Origin: Oscillospiraceae bacterium
GTDB taxonomy: Bacteria > Bacillota > Clostridia > Oscillospirales > Oscillospiraceae
DNA length: 56,408 nucleotides
Direction of reading: 5' to 3'
NCBI GenBank assembly: GCA_017397835.1
Contig: JAFQHV010000021.1
Location: forward strand, 1 to 56,408
Shown here: positions 10,673-18,840 of the stretch, piece by piece
How positions within the stretch are numbered: the stretch's first letter is position 1
How the letters are laid out: the number at the start of each line of letters is the position of its first letter
Translations under genes and position numbers: made by a program
The notes under the pieces: generated by a model
Seen by the model: the letters and a program-made list of their open reading frames with translations, nothing else
Told to the model about the DNA's origin: nothing
The model's database searches: none

Positions 10673-10940
10673 TGGTCAGGACCTCCCCCTCCGGCCGGTA
10701 GGTGACCTTGATGTAGGCACTGACGCTTTCTGCACCGGCCTGGACGGCCACGTGCTGGCACTGCTTGACCACGTCCATGAGCTGGTCGTAGTCGTCCCCT
10801 TCGATGGCTGTTTCAAAAGGCCCGACATAGTAGTTCAGTCCGGTGCTTTTGATGTAGGCAATGACCTCATCCACGATGCGGATGAGTTCCTCGTCGTTGG
10901 CGGCGGCCGGCAGAGTTTGGATGGCAACACTAGCTTTCAT
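10641..10940 (-). CDS. Thiamine-binding protein (MTH1187/YkoF-like family)
   Basis: A 99-residue cytoplasmic protein of the PF01910 family, whose members fold like ferredoxin-like domains and bind thiamine or its hydroxymethylpyrimidine part. Features seen: SVAIQTLPAA at the start, the charged VDEVIAYIKSTGLNYYVGPF stretch, and EGDDYDQLMDVV. It is the first gene after the TPP riboswitch, with an AGGAGG ribosome-binding site. Its position ahead of thiXYZ suggests intracellular buffering or sensing of the imported precursor; that role is inference. Confidence 0.82.
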   Translation of the reverse strand: MKASVAIQTLPAAANDEELIRIVDEVIAYIKSTGLNYYVGPFETAIEGDDYDQLMDVVKQCQHVAVQAGAESVSAYIKVTYRPEGEVLTIDKKVTKHHQ

Positions 10941-10965
10941 TTGTTTTTCCTCCTGTATGAAATAT

Positions 10966-11000
10966 AAAAGTGCCCTCGCCGGTCATCCCGGCGAAGGCAC
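10966..11000 (-). terminator. Rho-independent terminator, expression platform of the TPP riboswitch
   Basis: On the minus strand a 13-bp stem (11000-10988 with 10982-10970) is followed by TTTT (10969-10966), then 25 bases to the start codon. It sits between the TPP aptamer and the first gene, so transcription termination is the likely output of ligand binding. Confidence 0.82.
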
Positions 11001-11045
11001 TCAGTACTTGCGTGAAGGTTGTAGGCAGAATACAACGACGCGACA

Positions 11046-11136
11046 TGATGTTCCCTACGCTGGCATGATCCAGATCAGGTTAAAGGGTCTCGGGAAACAC
11101 CCGACTCTCAGCCCGTCTATTCGGACTCCCCATTGT
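11046..11136 (-). promoter_or_regulatory. TPP riboswitch (THI box aptamer)
   Basis: Read on the minus strand the segment contains the conserved THI-element pieces: GGGGAGTCC near 11130, CTGAGAGT near 11105, ACCCTTTAACCTGATCTGG near 11080 and ATGCCAGCGTAGGGA near 11058. These form the P2/P3 pyrimidine-sensing and P4/P5 pyrophosphate-sensing arms. Binding of TPP should favour the terminator at 10966-11000 and shut the thiXYZ operon off when thiamine is plentiful. The match to the family consensus is strong. Confidence 0.95.
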
Positions 11137-11143
11137 GAGGGCA

Positions 11144-11172
11144 AGTGTACCTCCTTTTTGCCCGATTGTCAA
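11144..11172 (-). promoter_or_regulatory. Predicted sigma-A promoter of the TPP-controlled operon
   Basis: On the minus strand: TTGACA (11172-11167), 17-base spacer, TACACT (11149-11144), just upstream of the aptamer. Confidence 0.8.
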
Positions 11173-11223
11173 GAGTTGACAAAAAACTTTTTTACTTTAA
11201 TGCGAAAAATTGCGTTTTGGTGG

Positions 11224-11252
11224 TTGCAATTCTTATTTGACAAGAGTATAAT
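11224..11252 (+). promoter_or_regulatory. Predicted sigma-A promoter of the aroF leader and operon
   Basis: TTGCAA (11224-11229), 17-base spacer, perfect TATAAT (11247-11252). It leads into the leader-peptide frame 30 bases downstream. Confidence 0.78.
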
Positions 11253-11282
11253 AAATCCATCTTTTCTGTGAGGTGTGCCGAA

Positions 11283-11387
11283 ATGCAGCATAACACCATC
11301 ACAACTGCATCCGTGTATTTTGGTTTTGGCTGGGCTCGATTTATGGGCACCGGCTTTTTTGGCGTGGACAAAACGATGAACGGATGA
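11283..11387 (+). CDS. Aromatic-rich leader peptide of the aro operon attenuator
   Basis: A 34-codon frame with its own GAGGTG ribosome-binding site 7 bases upstream. It holds five Phe (13, 15, 20, 25, 26), one Tyr (12) and one Trp (17), concentrated in VYFGFGWARF and in an FF pair. The TGA stop (11385-11387) lies inside the 5' arm of a predicted antiterminator, and a terminator follows 41 bases later, before aroF. This is the arrangement of amino-acid leader peptides such as those of pheA and trp operons. Function as a ribosome-stalling sensor of charged aromatic tRNAs is inferred; the peptide itself need not have a role. Confidence 0.78.
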   Translation: MQHNTITTASVYFGFGWARFMGTGFFGVDKTMNG

Positions 11388-11461
11388 GTGGCCGCTATAG
11401 GCACGGCAGGAAACCAACGTAAGTTTGGGCGCTCATTGAGTTCATCAATGGGCGCCTTTTT
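11384..11461 (+). promoter_or_regulatory. Antiterminator/terminator switch upstream of aroF
   Basis: Terminator: a 12-bp stem 11428-11439 / 11445-11456 (one G-T pair), five-base loop, then T5 (11457-11461), 35 bases before the aroF start. Antiterminator: 11384-11393 can pair with 11427-11436 (nine of ten positions, one of them G-T), using the terminator's 5' arm. The antiterminator's 5' arm begins at the leader stop codon, so a ribosome that finishes the leader masks it and the terminator forms, while a ribosome stalled at Phe/Tyr/Trp codons leaves it free. Confidence 0.78.
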
Positions 11462-11496
11462 GTATGTCCCGCGGGACGAAAGGAAGGGAAATCTGT

Positions 11497-12519
11497 ATGG
11501 TAATTATTATGAAACCCGGCACGAGCCAGGAGGCGATCCACGAACTGGTGGTGCGGCTGGAGCAGCAGGAGCAGGTGCAGGTGGGCGTGACCCACGGTGT
11601 TGGATGCTCTATTTTGGGTCTGGTGGGCGATACCGCGCATCTCGACATGCACAAGCTGGAAATGATTCCCGGTGTGGAGCGCGTGATGCGCGTGCAGGAG
11701 CCGTATAAGAAGGCCAACCGCAAGTTCCATCCAGAGGACAGCGTGGTCTCCGCCGCGGGCGTTCCTGTGGGCGGCGGCAGCTTTACCGTGGTGGCCGGCC
11801 CCTGCTCGGTGGAGAGCGAGGAGCAGATCATCGAGGTGGCCCGGGACGTGAAAGCGGCCGGCGCGGCCATGCTCCGGGGCGGCGCGTTCAAGCCCCGCAC
11901 GTCCCCCTATTCCTTCCAGGGCATGGGGCTGGACGGGCTGGAACTGCTCATGGAGGCCCGTCAGGACACGGGACTGCCCGTGGTCACCGAGATCATGAGT
12001 CCCAAGTACTGCGAGGTTTTTGAGGAAAAGGTGGATCTGGTGCAGGTGGGTGCCCGGAATATGCAGAATTTTGACCTTTTGAAAGAGGTCGGCAAGATGT
12101 CCAAGCCCGTACTGCTCAAGCGCGGCCTTTCCAACACCTATGAGGAATGGGTCATGTCCGCCGAGTACATCATGGCGGCGGGCAACGAGAACGTCATCCT
12201 GTGCGAGCGGGGCATCCGCACCTTTGAAACGGGCACCCGCAACACCTTTGACGTGTCCGCCATCCCCATGCTCAAGCGCATGAGCCATCTGCCCGTGGTG
12301 GTGGATCCTTCCCACGCGGGCGGTTATCACTGGCTGGTGGAGCCGCTGGCCATGTCCGCCATCGCGGCGGGTGCCGACGGCCTGATCGTAGAGGTGCACA
12401 ACGACCCCGCCCACGCCAAGTGTGACGGTCAGCAGTCCCTGACCCCGGAGCAGTTCGACCACCTGATGGGCAAGTCCGCCGCGCTGGTGGAGCTGATGGG
12501 GAAAACCTTTGTGAAATAA
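11497..12519 (+). CDS. aroF: 3-deoxy-7-phosphoheptulonate (DAHP) synthase, type I-beta
   Basis: Joins PEP and erythrose 4-phosphate, the first step of the shikimate pathway. The 340 residues have an N-terminal ferredoxin-like extension (about 1-70, MVIIMKPGTSQEAIHELV) usual in the PRTase/AroF I-beta group and often regulatory, then a TIM barrel from VVAGPCSVES. Metal and substrate motifs: AGPCS (metal Cys), RGGAFKPRTSPYSFQG, KRGLSNTYEEW, VVDPSHAGG (metal His) and VEVHNDP. The start is supported by AGGAAGGG upstream; a frame extending to 11464 enters the attenuator. First structural gene of the aro operon, 9 bases before aroB. Confidence 0.95.
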   Translation: MVIIMKPGTSQEAIHELVVRLEQQEQVQVGVTHGVGCSILGLVGDTAHLDMHKLEMIPGVERVMRVQEPYKKANRKFHPEDSVVSAAGVPVGGGSFTVVAGPCSVESEEQIIEVARDVKAAGAAMLRGGAFKPRTSPYSFQGMGLDGLELLMEARQDTGLPVVTEIMSPKYCEVFEEKVDLVQVGARNMQNFDLLKEVGKMSKPVLLKRGLSNTYEEWVMSAEYIMAAGNENVILCERGIRTFETGTRNTFDVSAIPMLKRMSHLPVVVDPSHAGGYHWLVEPLAMSAIAAGADGLIVEVHNDPAHAKCDGQQSLTPEQFDHLMGKSAALVELMGKTFVK

Positions 12520-12528
12520 GGTGTTCGT

Positions 12529-13620
12529 ATGAAAACTCTGTCCGTGGCCCTGCCGGGCCGGGAGTATGAAATCTATATTGAGTCGGGTCTGCTGGACCGG
12601 GCAGGGGAGCATATCCGCGCGGTTTGCCCCCGGGCCAAGCGCCTTTCGGTGGTCACCGACAGCAACGTTGCTCCCCTTTACCTGCAGAGGGTGCAGAATG
12701 CCTTGGCATCGGCGGGCTTTGCGGTGGAGGGTATCGTAGTGCCTGCCGGGGAGAGTTCCAAGAGCCTTGAGATGCTGGGGCAGCTCTATGGGCAGATGCT
12801 GGACTTTGGCCTGAGCCGCACCGATGCCGTGGTGGCGCTCGGCGGCGGCGTGGTGGGAGATCTGACCGGCTTTGCCGCGGCCACTGTGCTGCGTGGGGTG
12901 GACTTCATTCAAATTCCCACCACTCTGCTGGCACAGGTGGACTCCTCCGTGGGGGGCAAAGTGGCCATTGACCTGCCCGCGGGCAAAAATCTGGCGGGCA
13001 GCTTTTGGCAGCCCAAGGTGGTGCTGATGGACCCGGACTGCCTGAACACGCTGCCCGATGCGGTGTTCTGCGACGGAATGGCGGAGGTCATCAAGTACGG
13101 CTGCATCCGGGACGAGGCGTTTTTCCGCCTGCTGGATGGGTGCGGCAGCCGCGCCGGGGTCATGGCGCACATCGAGCAAGTGCTGCACACCTGTTGTGCC
13201 ATCAAGGCGGACATCGTCCGCGCGGACGAGCGGGAGAGCGGTCTGCGTATGCTGCTGAACTTCGGACACACCATCGGCCACGCCTTCGAGGTGGCCGGAG
13301 CGTACGAGAAATGGACCCACGGTCAGGCTGTGGCGGTGGGTATGCTGTGGGCGGCGCGCCTGGGTGCGCAGCTGGGCGTTACCCCGGCGCGTATCGAGGA
13401 AGAAATTGCCGCACTGCTGGCGAAATACGACTTGCCCCGCCATATCCCCTGCCCTTGGAACGTGATGGAGCACGCCGTGTGCCGGGATAAAAAGCGGGGG
13501 GACGGTGGCATCCGTGTGGTGCTGCTGAACGAGCTGGGACAGGCGTGCACCCGGGCGATGGAGATCCCCGACCTGCTGACGAACCTGAAAGAGCTGCATG
13601 GGCAGCGGGTGGGCCTATGA
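12529..13620 (+). CDS. aroB: 3-dehydroquinate synthase
   Basis: Converts DAHP to 3-dehydroquinate with catalytic NAD+ and a divalent metal. The 363-residue product shows GESSKS, the NAD-binding GGGVVGDLTGFAAA segment, and the substrate/metal region IPTTLLAQVDSSVGGKVAID followed by GKNLAGSFWQP. Metal ligands are expected in AEVIKYG (Glu), LNFGHTIGHAFE (His) and the later WTHGQAVAVGM (His). Full length. The stop overlaps the aroA start as ATGA. Confidence 0.96.
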   Translation: MKTLSVALPGREYEIYIESGLLDRAGEHIRAVCPRAKRLSVVTDSNVAPLYLQRVQNALASAGFAVEGIVVPAGESSKSLEMLGQLYGQMLDFGLSRTDAVVALGGGVVGDLTGFAAATVLRGVDFIQIPTTLLAQVDSSVGGKVAIDLPAGKNLAGSFWQPKVVLMDPDCLNTLPDAVFCDGMAEVIKYGCIRDEAFFRLLDGCGSRAGVMAHIEQVLHTCCAIKADIVRADERESGLRMLLNFGHTIGHAFEVAGAYEKWTHGQAVAVGMLWAARLGAQLGVTPARIEEEIAALLAKYDLPRHIPCPWNVMEHAVCRDKKRGDGGIRVVLLNELGQACTRAMEIPDLLTNLKELHGQRVGL

Positions 13621-14846
13621 ACGTAACTGTTACGCCGGGCAGGCTGTCCGGCTGCGTGACCCCGCCTACCTCCAAGTCCCAGGGGCACCGCCTTCTGCTG
13701 GCGGCGGCGCTGGCCGAGGGGGAGAGTGTGATCTGCGGTCTGTCCCCGTCCAAGGACATTGAGGCCACCACCGCCTGCATCTGCGCGTTGGGCGCGCAGG
13801 TGCGGCAGGAAGCCGACGGTCTGCACGTAGTGGGCCGGGGCGGCGGATTTGACCGCGAAAAGCCCAGGTTCTTTGACTGCGGCGAAAGCGGCTCCACCCT
13901 GCGGTTTATGATACCGATCTCCCTTGCGGTGGCGGGGGGCGGCAGCTTTACCGGCCGCGGACGGCTGATGGAACGGCCCCTGAAGCCCTATTTCGATATC
14001 TTTCAAAAACGCGACATCTATTACGCCCGGGAAGAGGGAAGCGAACGGGCCGGACTGGAGGGCGAGTTGACCCCGGGTGTGTACGAACTGCCCGGCGACG
14101 TGTCCAGCCAGTTTGTTACGGGATTGCTGTACGCCCTGCCCCTGCTGAAAGGGGACAGCCGCATCGTCATCACCACGACCCTGGAGAGCCGCGCTTACGT
14201 GGACATGACCCTGAATGTGCTGGCGCGGTTTGGTGTCGCGGCCCGCTGGGAGGGGGAGCAGACCCTGCTCGTTCCCGGAAATCAGCTGTATCGCCCCGCC
14301 CGTGTCAGCGTGGAGGGGGACTGGTCTCAGGCGGCGTTTTGGTACGCCGCCCGGACGTTGGGCAGCGACGTGGAGGTCTGCGGTATGGATGCCGCCTCCC
14401 GACAGGGGGACAAGTGCATCGCATCCTGCTGCGAACAACTGGCACAGGACGGCGAAGTGGAACTGGACGTATCCCAGTGCCCCGACCTTGTGCCCGCCCT
14501 TGGAGCGGTGGCGGCGGTGCGGCGGGGAACGACCCGCATCGTCAATGCCGCCCGCCTGCGCATCAAGGAGAGCGACCGGCTGACCGCCGTGGCGCAGGTG
14601 CTGAACGCCATGGGAGCGCAGGTGACGGAACTGCCCGACGGCTTGGTGATCGTGGGGCGGGAGTCCCTTACCGGAGGGGCAGAAATTGACAGTTACAACG
14701 ACCACCGCATCGCCATGATGGCGGCGGTGGCGGCCACCCGGTGCAAAACGCCGGTGACGGTACTGGGTGCGGAATGTGTGAACAAGTCCTATCCAAACTT
14801 CTGGGACGATTACAAGCGTTTGGGTGGGGAGATCGTTAGGAGTTGA
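13617..14846 (+). CDS. aroA: 3-phosphoshikimate 1-carboxyvinyltransferase (EPSP synthase)
   Basis: Transfers enolpyruvyl from PEP to shikimate 3-phosphate. The 409-residue product has the two inverse alpha/beta domains and the family motifs TSKSQGHRLLLAAALAEG, GESGSTLRFMIPI, GDVSSQFVTGLL, GDWSQAAFWYAA, RIKESDRL and SYNDHRIAM. The stretch that in E. coli reads GNAGTAMRP is here GESGSTLRF, so it is not a class I glyphosate-sensitive type by this motif; the class is not assigned. The start at 13617 overlaps aroB by 4 bases and gives the expected N-terminus MNVTVTPGRLSG. Confidence 0.95.
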   Translation: MNVTVTPGRLSGCVTPPTSKSQGHRLLLAAALAEGESVICGLSPSKDIEATTACICALGAQVRQEADGLHVVGRGGGFDREKPRFFDCGESGSTLRFMIPISLAVAGGGSFTGRGRLMERPLKPYFDIFQKRDIYYAREEGSERAGLEGELTPGVYELPGDVSSQFVTGLLYALPLLKGDSRIVITTTLESRAYVDMTLNVLARFGVAARWEGEQTLLVPGNQLYRPARVSVEGDWSQAAFWYAARTLGSDVEVCGMDAASRQGDKCIASCCEQLAQDGEVELDVSQCPDLVPALGAVAAVRRGTTRIVNAARLRIKESDRLTAVAQVLNAMGAQVTELPDGLVIVGRESLTGGAEIDSYNDHRIAMMAAVAATRCKTPVTVLGAECVNKSYPNFWDDYKRLGGEIVRS

Positions 14847-14850
14847 CGGT

Positions 14851-15897
14851 ATGAAATACACCATCTTTGGGGAGTCCCACGGCCCCGCCATCGGCGTGGT
14901 GCTGGAGGGTGTGCCTGCGGGATTGGAGCTGGATATGCAGGCACTTGCCCGTGAACTGGACCGCCGCCGCCCCAAGGCGGACGGCCTGTCCACCGCCCGG
15001 CGGGAAGGGGACGAGGTAACACTCGTCTCCGGCGTATTTGAGGGCAAGACCACCGGTGCGCCCCTGTGTGCCATGATCGAAAATGCCGACACCCGGTCCG
15101 GCGATTACGAGAGAACGAAAAATCTGGCCCGGCCCGGCCACGCGGATTGGCCCGCCCATGTGCGCTACGGCGGGTGCAACGATTACCGCGGCGGCGGCCA
15201 TTTCTCCGGGCGGCTCACTGCTCCGCTGGTCTTTGCCGGGGCGGTGGCCAAGCAGCTGCTGGCGCAGAAGGGCGTGTTTGTGGGCGCCCATATCAGCAGC
15301 ATTTACGGCATCTCCGATGCCGCTATGGAGGACTTGCCATCCCTGCAGGCGGTGGCGGACAAGGATTTCCCCGTGCTGGACGATGGGGCGGGGGAAGCGA
15401 TGAAGACCGCCATTCTGGAGGCGAAAGAGGAACAGGACAGCGTGGGCGGCAGCATTGAGTGCGGCGTGTTCGGTCTGCCGGTGGGACTTGGCGGCCCGGA
15501 TCTGTGGGACAATGCCGAGGGCATCTTCGCCCGGTATCTGTTCGCGGTGCCGGCAGTCAAGGCCGTTGGCTTCGGCGCGGGGGCGGCCTTCGCCCTCATG
15601 CGCGGATCAGAGGCCAACGATCCCCTCTTTGTGGACGATGACGGCACCGTGAAAGCCGAGCAAAACTGCGCCGGGGGGATCAACGGCGGCATCACCAACG
15701 GCATGCCCCTGACCTTTGAGGTGACCATGCGGCCCACACCCTCCATTGCCCGGACCCAGTTTACCGTGGATATGGATAAAATGGAAAATGCCGAGCTGGA
15801 GCTGAAGGGGCGCCACGACCCCTGCGTGGTGCATCGCGCCGTACCTGTCATTGAGGCGGCAGCGGCCCTTGCCGCCTGTGAGCTGATGGGGATTTGA
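14851..15897 (+). CDS. aroC: Chorismate synthase
   Basis: Makes chorismate from EPSP using reduced FMN. The 348-residue product begins MKYTIFGESHGPAIGVVLEG with the conserved FGESHG, followed by DRRRPKADGLSTARREGDEV, RPGHADW (catalytic His) and YRGGGHFSGRLTAP. The later NGGITNGMPL and MRPTPSIARTQ are also family signatures. Slightly short for the family but complete. Start 14851 lies 4 bases after aroA and is preceded by GGAG. It ends 17 bases before pheA. Confidence 0.96.
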   Translation: MKYTIFGESHGPAIGVVLEGVPAGLELDMQALARELDRRRPKADGLSTARREGDEVTLVSGVFEGKTTGAPLCAMIENADTRSGDYERTKNLARPGHADWPAHVRYGGCNDYRGGGHFSGRLTAPLVFAGAVAKQLLAQKGVFVGAHISSIYGISDAAMEDLPSLQAVADKDFPVLDDGAGEAMKTAILEAKEEQDSVGGSIECGVFGLPVGLGGPDLWDNAEGIFARYLFAVPAVKAVGFGAGAAFALMRGSEANDPLFVDDDGTVKAEQNCAGGINGGITNGMPLTFEVTMRPTPSIARTQFTVDMDKMENAELELKGRHDPCVVHRAVPVIEAAAALAACELMGI

Positions 15898-15914
15898 GTA
15901 AAGAAGGTGTCCCT

Positions 15915-17069
15915 ATGGACGAATTGAAGCAATACAGAGCGGAGATCGACGTCATTGACCGCCAGCTCACCGACCTGTTCCGCCGGCGCATGGCGGTAGT
16001 GGACAAGGTGGGGCGGTACAAGCTGGACCGGGGCATCCCCGTGCTGGACCCGACCCGGGAGCGTGAGGTGCTGGCTGAAAAGGCGGCTATGGCAGCTGAC
16101 CCGGCGGACCGGGCCGACCTGACCGCCATGTTTGAAAACCTGATGGCCATCAGCCGCCGCAGACAGCGCAAGCTCATCCACGAGGGAGGCGGCAACCCCG
16201 GTTACGATCGCTGCAGGCGGGCGCTGGCGGCAGTGCGTGAGCCGGTTTCCAACCCCAGGGTGGTCTATCAGGGGGTGGCGGGCGCGTACAGCGAGATGGC
16301 CTGCATCAACTTCTTTGGCGACACTTCGGAAAATATCGGGGTGGAGCAGTTTGAGGATGCGTTTCGCGCGGTCAAGGAGGGGCGGGCGGACTACGCCGTT
16401 GTACCCATCGAGAACAGCACCAGCGGTGCCATCCGTCAGGTGTACGACCTGATGAGCGAGTACGACTGTTACATCGTGGGGGAGACCACGGTAAAGGTGG
16501 AGCACTGCCTGATGGCGCCCCGCGGGGCGAGCCTGGATACCATCACCCACGTCTACTCCCATGAGCAGGCGCTGTTCCAGTCCGATCGGTTTTTGAACGC
16601 TCACCCCAACTGGGTGCAGGTGCCCTGCGCCGACACGGCGGGGGCGGCCCAGTACGTGGCGCAGACCGGGGACATGACCAAGGCTGCCATCTGCTCGGAG
16701 CGGGCGGCGGAGCTGTACGGACTGGACATTCTGCTTCGGGGCACCAACCACAACGCCAACAACACCACCCGTTTCGTGGTGGTCAGTCCCGCAATGGAAC
16801 TGCGGGCGGGGGCGGACAAGGTCAGCGTGGTGTTTTCCCTGCCCCATGAGGCGGGCAGCCTGCACCGCATTATGAGCATTTTTGCCGTCAACGGATTGAA
16901 CATGACCAAGCTGGAGTCCCGGCCCATGCCCGGTCACAGCTGGGAGTATATGTTTTTCCTGGAGTTCCACGGCAGCCTGACGGCGCCGGAGATGGACGGG
17001 ATCCTGCACGAACTGGCTCAGACTACCGCCCAGTTCCGGGTGCTGGGCAACTTCGTGTCCAATCTGTGA
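15915..17069 (+). CDS. pheA: Bifunctional chorismate mutase / prephenate dehydratase (P-protein)
   Basis: Converts chorismate to prephenate and then phenylpyruvate. The 384 residues contain an AroQ-type chorismate mutase (about 1-90, EIDVIDRQLTDLFRRRM with the catalytic Arg, and RGIPVLDPTRER), the dehydratase domain (about 110-285, YQGVAGAYSEMA, VPIENSTSGAI, NNTTRFVVVS), and a C-terminal ACT domain (about 295-370, LPHEAGSLHRIMSIF, LTKLESRP variant NMTKLESRPMPG) for feedback by phenylalanine. The start at 15915 has AAGAAGGTG upstream. Its place in the aro operon means general shikimate flux and the Phe branch share one transcript, in keeping with a Phe-rich leader peptide. Confidence 0.96.
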   Translation: MDELKQYRAEIDVIDRQLTDLFRRRMAVVDKVGRYKLDRGIPVLDPTREREVLAEKAAMAADPADRADLTAMFENLMAISRRRQRKLIHEGGGNPGYDRCRRALAAVREPVSNPRVVYQGVAGAYSEMACINFFGDTSENIGVEQFEDAFRAVKEGRADYAVVPIENSTSGAIRQVYDLMSEYDCYIVGETTVKVEHCLMAPRGASLDTITHVYSHEQALFQSDRFLNAHPNWVQVPCADTAGAAQYVAQTGDMTKAAICSERAAELYGLDILLRGTNHNANNTTRFVVVSPAMELRAGADKVSVVFSLPHEAGSLHRIMSIFAVNGLNMTKLESRPMPGHSWEYMFFLEFHGSLTAPEMDGILHELAQTTAQFRVLGNFVSNL

Positions 17070-17075
17070 GGGATT

Positions 17076-17579
17076 ATGAAAAACATTGTACTGATCGGTA
17101 TGCCCGGCTGCGGTAAAAGTGCCGTGGGCAGGCTGCTGGGTGAGATGCTGAATATGCCCCTTGTGGACACCGACACCATGGTGGAGCAGGAACAGGGCAT
17201 GACCATACCTGAAATCTTTGAACAATTTGGAGAACCGGCGTTCCGGGACATGGAGAGTCGGGCGGCAAAAACCGCTGCGGCCATGGATGGTGCGGTCATC
17301 GCCACCGGCGGCGGCATGGTGCTGCGGCAGGAGAATATGCAGGCGCTGTCCGGCACCGGCGTGGTCTTTTTCCGTGACCGGGCAGTGGCGGACATCGCCG
17401 GTCAGGATATGACCGACCGACCCCTTGTGGGGGCGGGCAGCGACCGACTGTACGAGCTGTACGAACAGCGTATCGGGCTGTACCGCAAATATGCCGACTA
17501 CATTATTTCCGACACCCAAACGGCACAGCAGGCGGCGGAGCGGATCGCCGCGCTGTATGCACAGGAGTGTGAAGTATGA
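17076..17579 (+). CDS. aroK: Shikimate kinase
   Basis: Phosphorylates shikimate at O3 with ATP. The 167-residue P-loop kinase has Walker A GMPGCGKSAVG at residues 8-18, the shikimate-binding DTDTMVEQ (about 31-38) and the ATGGGMVL loop (about 74-81). The lid region holds MTDRPLVG. Length is normal for a monofunctional AroK. Six bases after pheA; the stop overlaps aroQ by 4 bases. Confidence 0.94.
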   Translation: MKNIVLIGMPGCGKSAVGRLLGEMLNMPLVDTDTMVEQEQGMTIPEIFEQFGEPAFRDMESRAAKTAAAMDGAVIATGGGMVLRQENMQALSGTGVVFFRDRAVADIAGQDMTDRPLVGAGSDRLYELYEQRIGLYRKYADYIISDTQTAQQAAERIAALYAQECEV

Positions 17580-18010
17580 AATTTCTCATTATCAACGGGC
17601 CAAACCTGAACCTGCTGGGCAGGCGTGAGCCGGACATCTACGGCAGGCGCACCTACACGGACCTGTGCCGGCTGGTACAGGACTACGCCGCCGACCACGG
17701 CAGCACGGCGGACTGCTTCCAGTCCAACCATGAGGGGGCCATCATCGACGCCATCCACGCCGCCGACGGGGTGTATGATGCCATCATCATCAACCCTGCG
17801 GCGTACACCCACTATAGCTATGCCATTCTGGATGCGCTGAAAGCGGTGGATGTGCCTGCCTTTGAGGTGCATATTTCCGACATTGACAGCCGGGAGAGCT
17901 TCCGCGCCGTGTCCGTTACCGCCCCGGCCTGTGTGGGGCAGATCTACGGCCGCGGCTTTGAGGGATACTGTATGGCCATGGACCACTTTTTGAAGGGTGA
18001 CAAAGGATGA
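17576..18010 (+). CDS. aroQ: 3-dehydroquinate dehydratase, type II
   Basis: Dehydrates 3-dehydroquinate to 3-dehydroshikimate. The 144-residue type II enzyme shows NGPNLNLLGRREPDIYG with the catalytic Tyr, SNHEGAIIDAIH, INPAAYTHYSYAI and EVHISDIDSRESFR (His and Arg of the active site). Homododecameric flavodoxin-like fold in the family. It overlaps aroK and aroE by 4 bases on each side, so translation is tightly coupled. Confidence 0.96.
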   Translation: MKFLIINGPNLNLLGRREPDIYGRRTYTDLCRLVQDYAADHGSTADCFQSNHEGAIIDAIHAADGVYDAIIINPAAYTHYSYAILDALKAVDVPAFEVHISDIDSRESFRAVSVTAPACVGQIYGRGFEGYCMAMDHFLKGDKG

Positions 18011-18840
18011 AAAAGCTGTGTGTCATCGGTGACCCCATCCATCACTCCCTGTCCCCGGTCATTCAGAATGCCATGATCGCCGCGGCGGGGCTGGATCTCA
18101 CCTATGGTGCCTGCCGGGTGGCGGGGGAAGATACCGCGCGCTGGTTGACCCGGGCAAAAACAGAGGGTTACGCCGGATTCAACGCCACCATGCCCCACAA
18201 AGAAAATCTGCTGACCCTTGTGGATGAACTGTCTGTGGATGCCGCCCGGATCGGCGCGGTGAACACCGTGTGCATCCGGGACGGCAAGGTGTACGGCTGC
18301 AACACCGATGCAGAGGGCGTTCTGCGTGCTCTCCGGGAGGCGGGCATGGCGCCCGAGGGCAAGCGGGTGCTGGTGCTGGGCGCCGGCGGCGCGGCCCGGG
18401 CGGTGGTGTACAAGCTGGTGCAGGCGGGGGCGGCGCGCGTGGTCGCTGCCAACCGGACCGTGGAGCGGGCGGAGCGGCTGTGCGGGGAGTTTGGGGCGGT
18501 TGCCTGCGATTTCTCCGCGGATACCCTTGCCCGCTATGCCGCCCAAAGCGACCTGCTGGTCAACTGCACCAACCTGGGTATGACCGGGGTGGCGGGGCAG
18601 TTTGCGGATTTGTCTTTCTTGGAACACCTGCCTGCCCATGCCGGGGTGTTTGACCTCATCTACAGCCCCCGGAAGACTGCTTTGCTGGCCCGGGCGGAGC
18701 AGTTGGGGTTGCAAATTTCCAACGGACTTGATATGCTGATATGGCAGGGTGTATTTGCCCTGGAGCATTTTGCCAATGAACGGCTGGACGAGGCTGCCCT
18801 TGCGGCGGCGGCCCGGGCGGCACTGGAGGAATTGGAATGA
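18007..18840 (+). CDS. aroE: Shikimate dehydrogenase
   Basis: Reduces 3-dehydroshikimate to shikimate with NADPH. The 277-residue product has the N-terminal substrate domain (GDPIHHSLSPVIQNAM; FNATMPHKENL with the catalytic Lys; GAVNTVCI; CNTDAEG with the catalytic Asp) and a Rossmann domain with VLGAGGAARAVVYKL near residue 123. The C-terminal GLDMLIWQG is typical. Overlaps aroQ and the following SDR gene by 4 bases each. Confidence 0.96.
   Translation: MKKLCVIGDPIHHSLSPVIQNAMIAAAGLDLTYGACRVAGEDTARWLTRAKTEGYAGFNATMPHKENLLTLVDELSVDAARIGAVNTVCIRDGKVYGCNTDAEGVLRALREAGMAPEGKRVLVLGAGGAARAVVYKLVQAGAARVVAANRTVERAERLCGEFGAVACDFSADTLARYAAQSDLLVNCTNLGMTGVAGQFADLSFLEHLPAHAGVFDLIYSPRKTALLARAEQLGLQISNGLDMLIWQGVFALEHFANERLDEAALAAAARAALEELE

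Noticed and set aside
11169-11417. 82- and 70-codon minus-strand frames between the TPP riboswitch and aroF
   Set aside because: They cross the two divergent promoters and the aro leader, with no RBS and no family features.
11224-11496. T-box riboswitch upstream of aroF
   Set aside because: No T-box consensus (AGGGTGGNACCGCG) or stem I features; the leader-peptide model fits the visible elements.
15303-17519. A 738-codon minus-strand frame across aroC, pheA and aroK
   Set aside because: Runs antisense through three unmistakable genes and shows no motif of its own.
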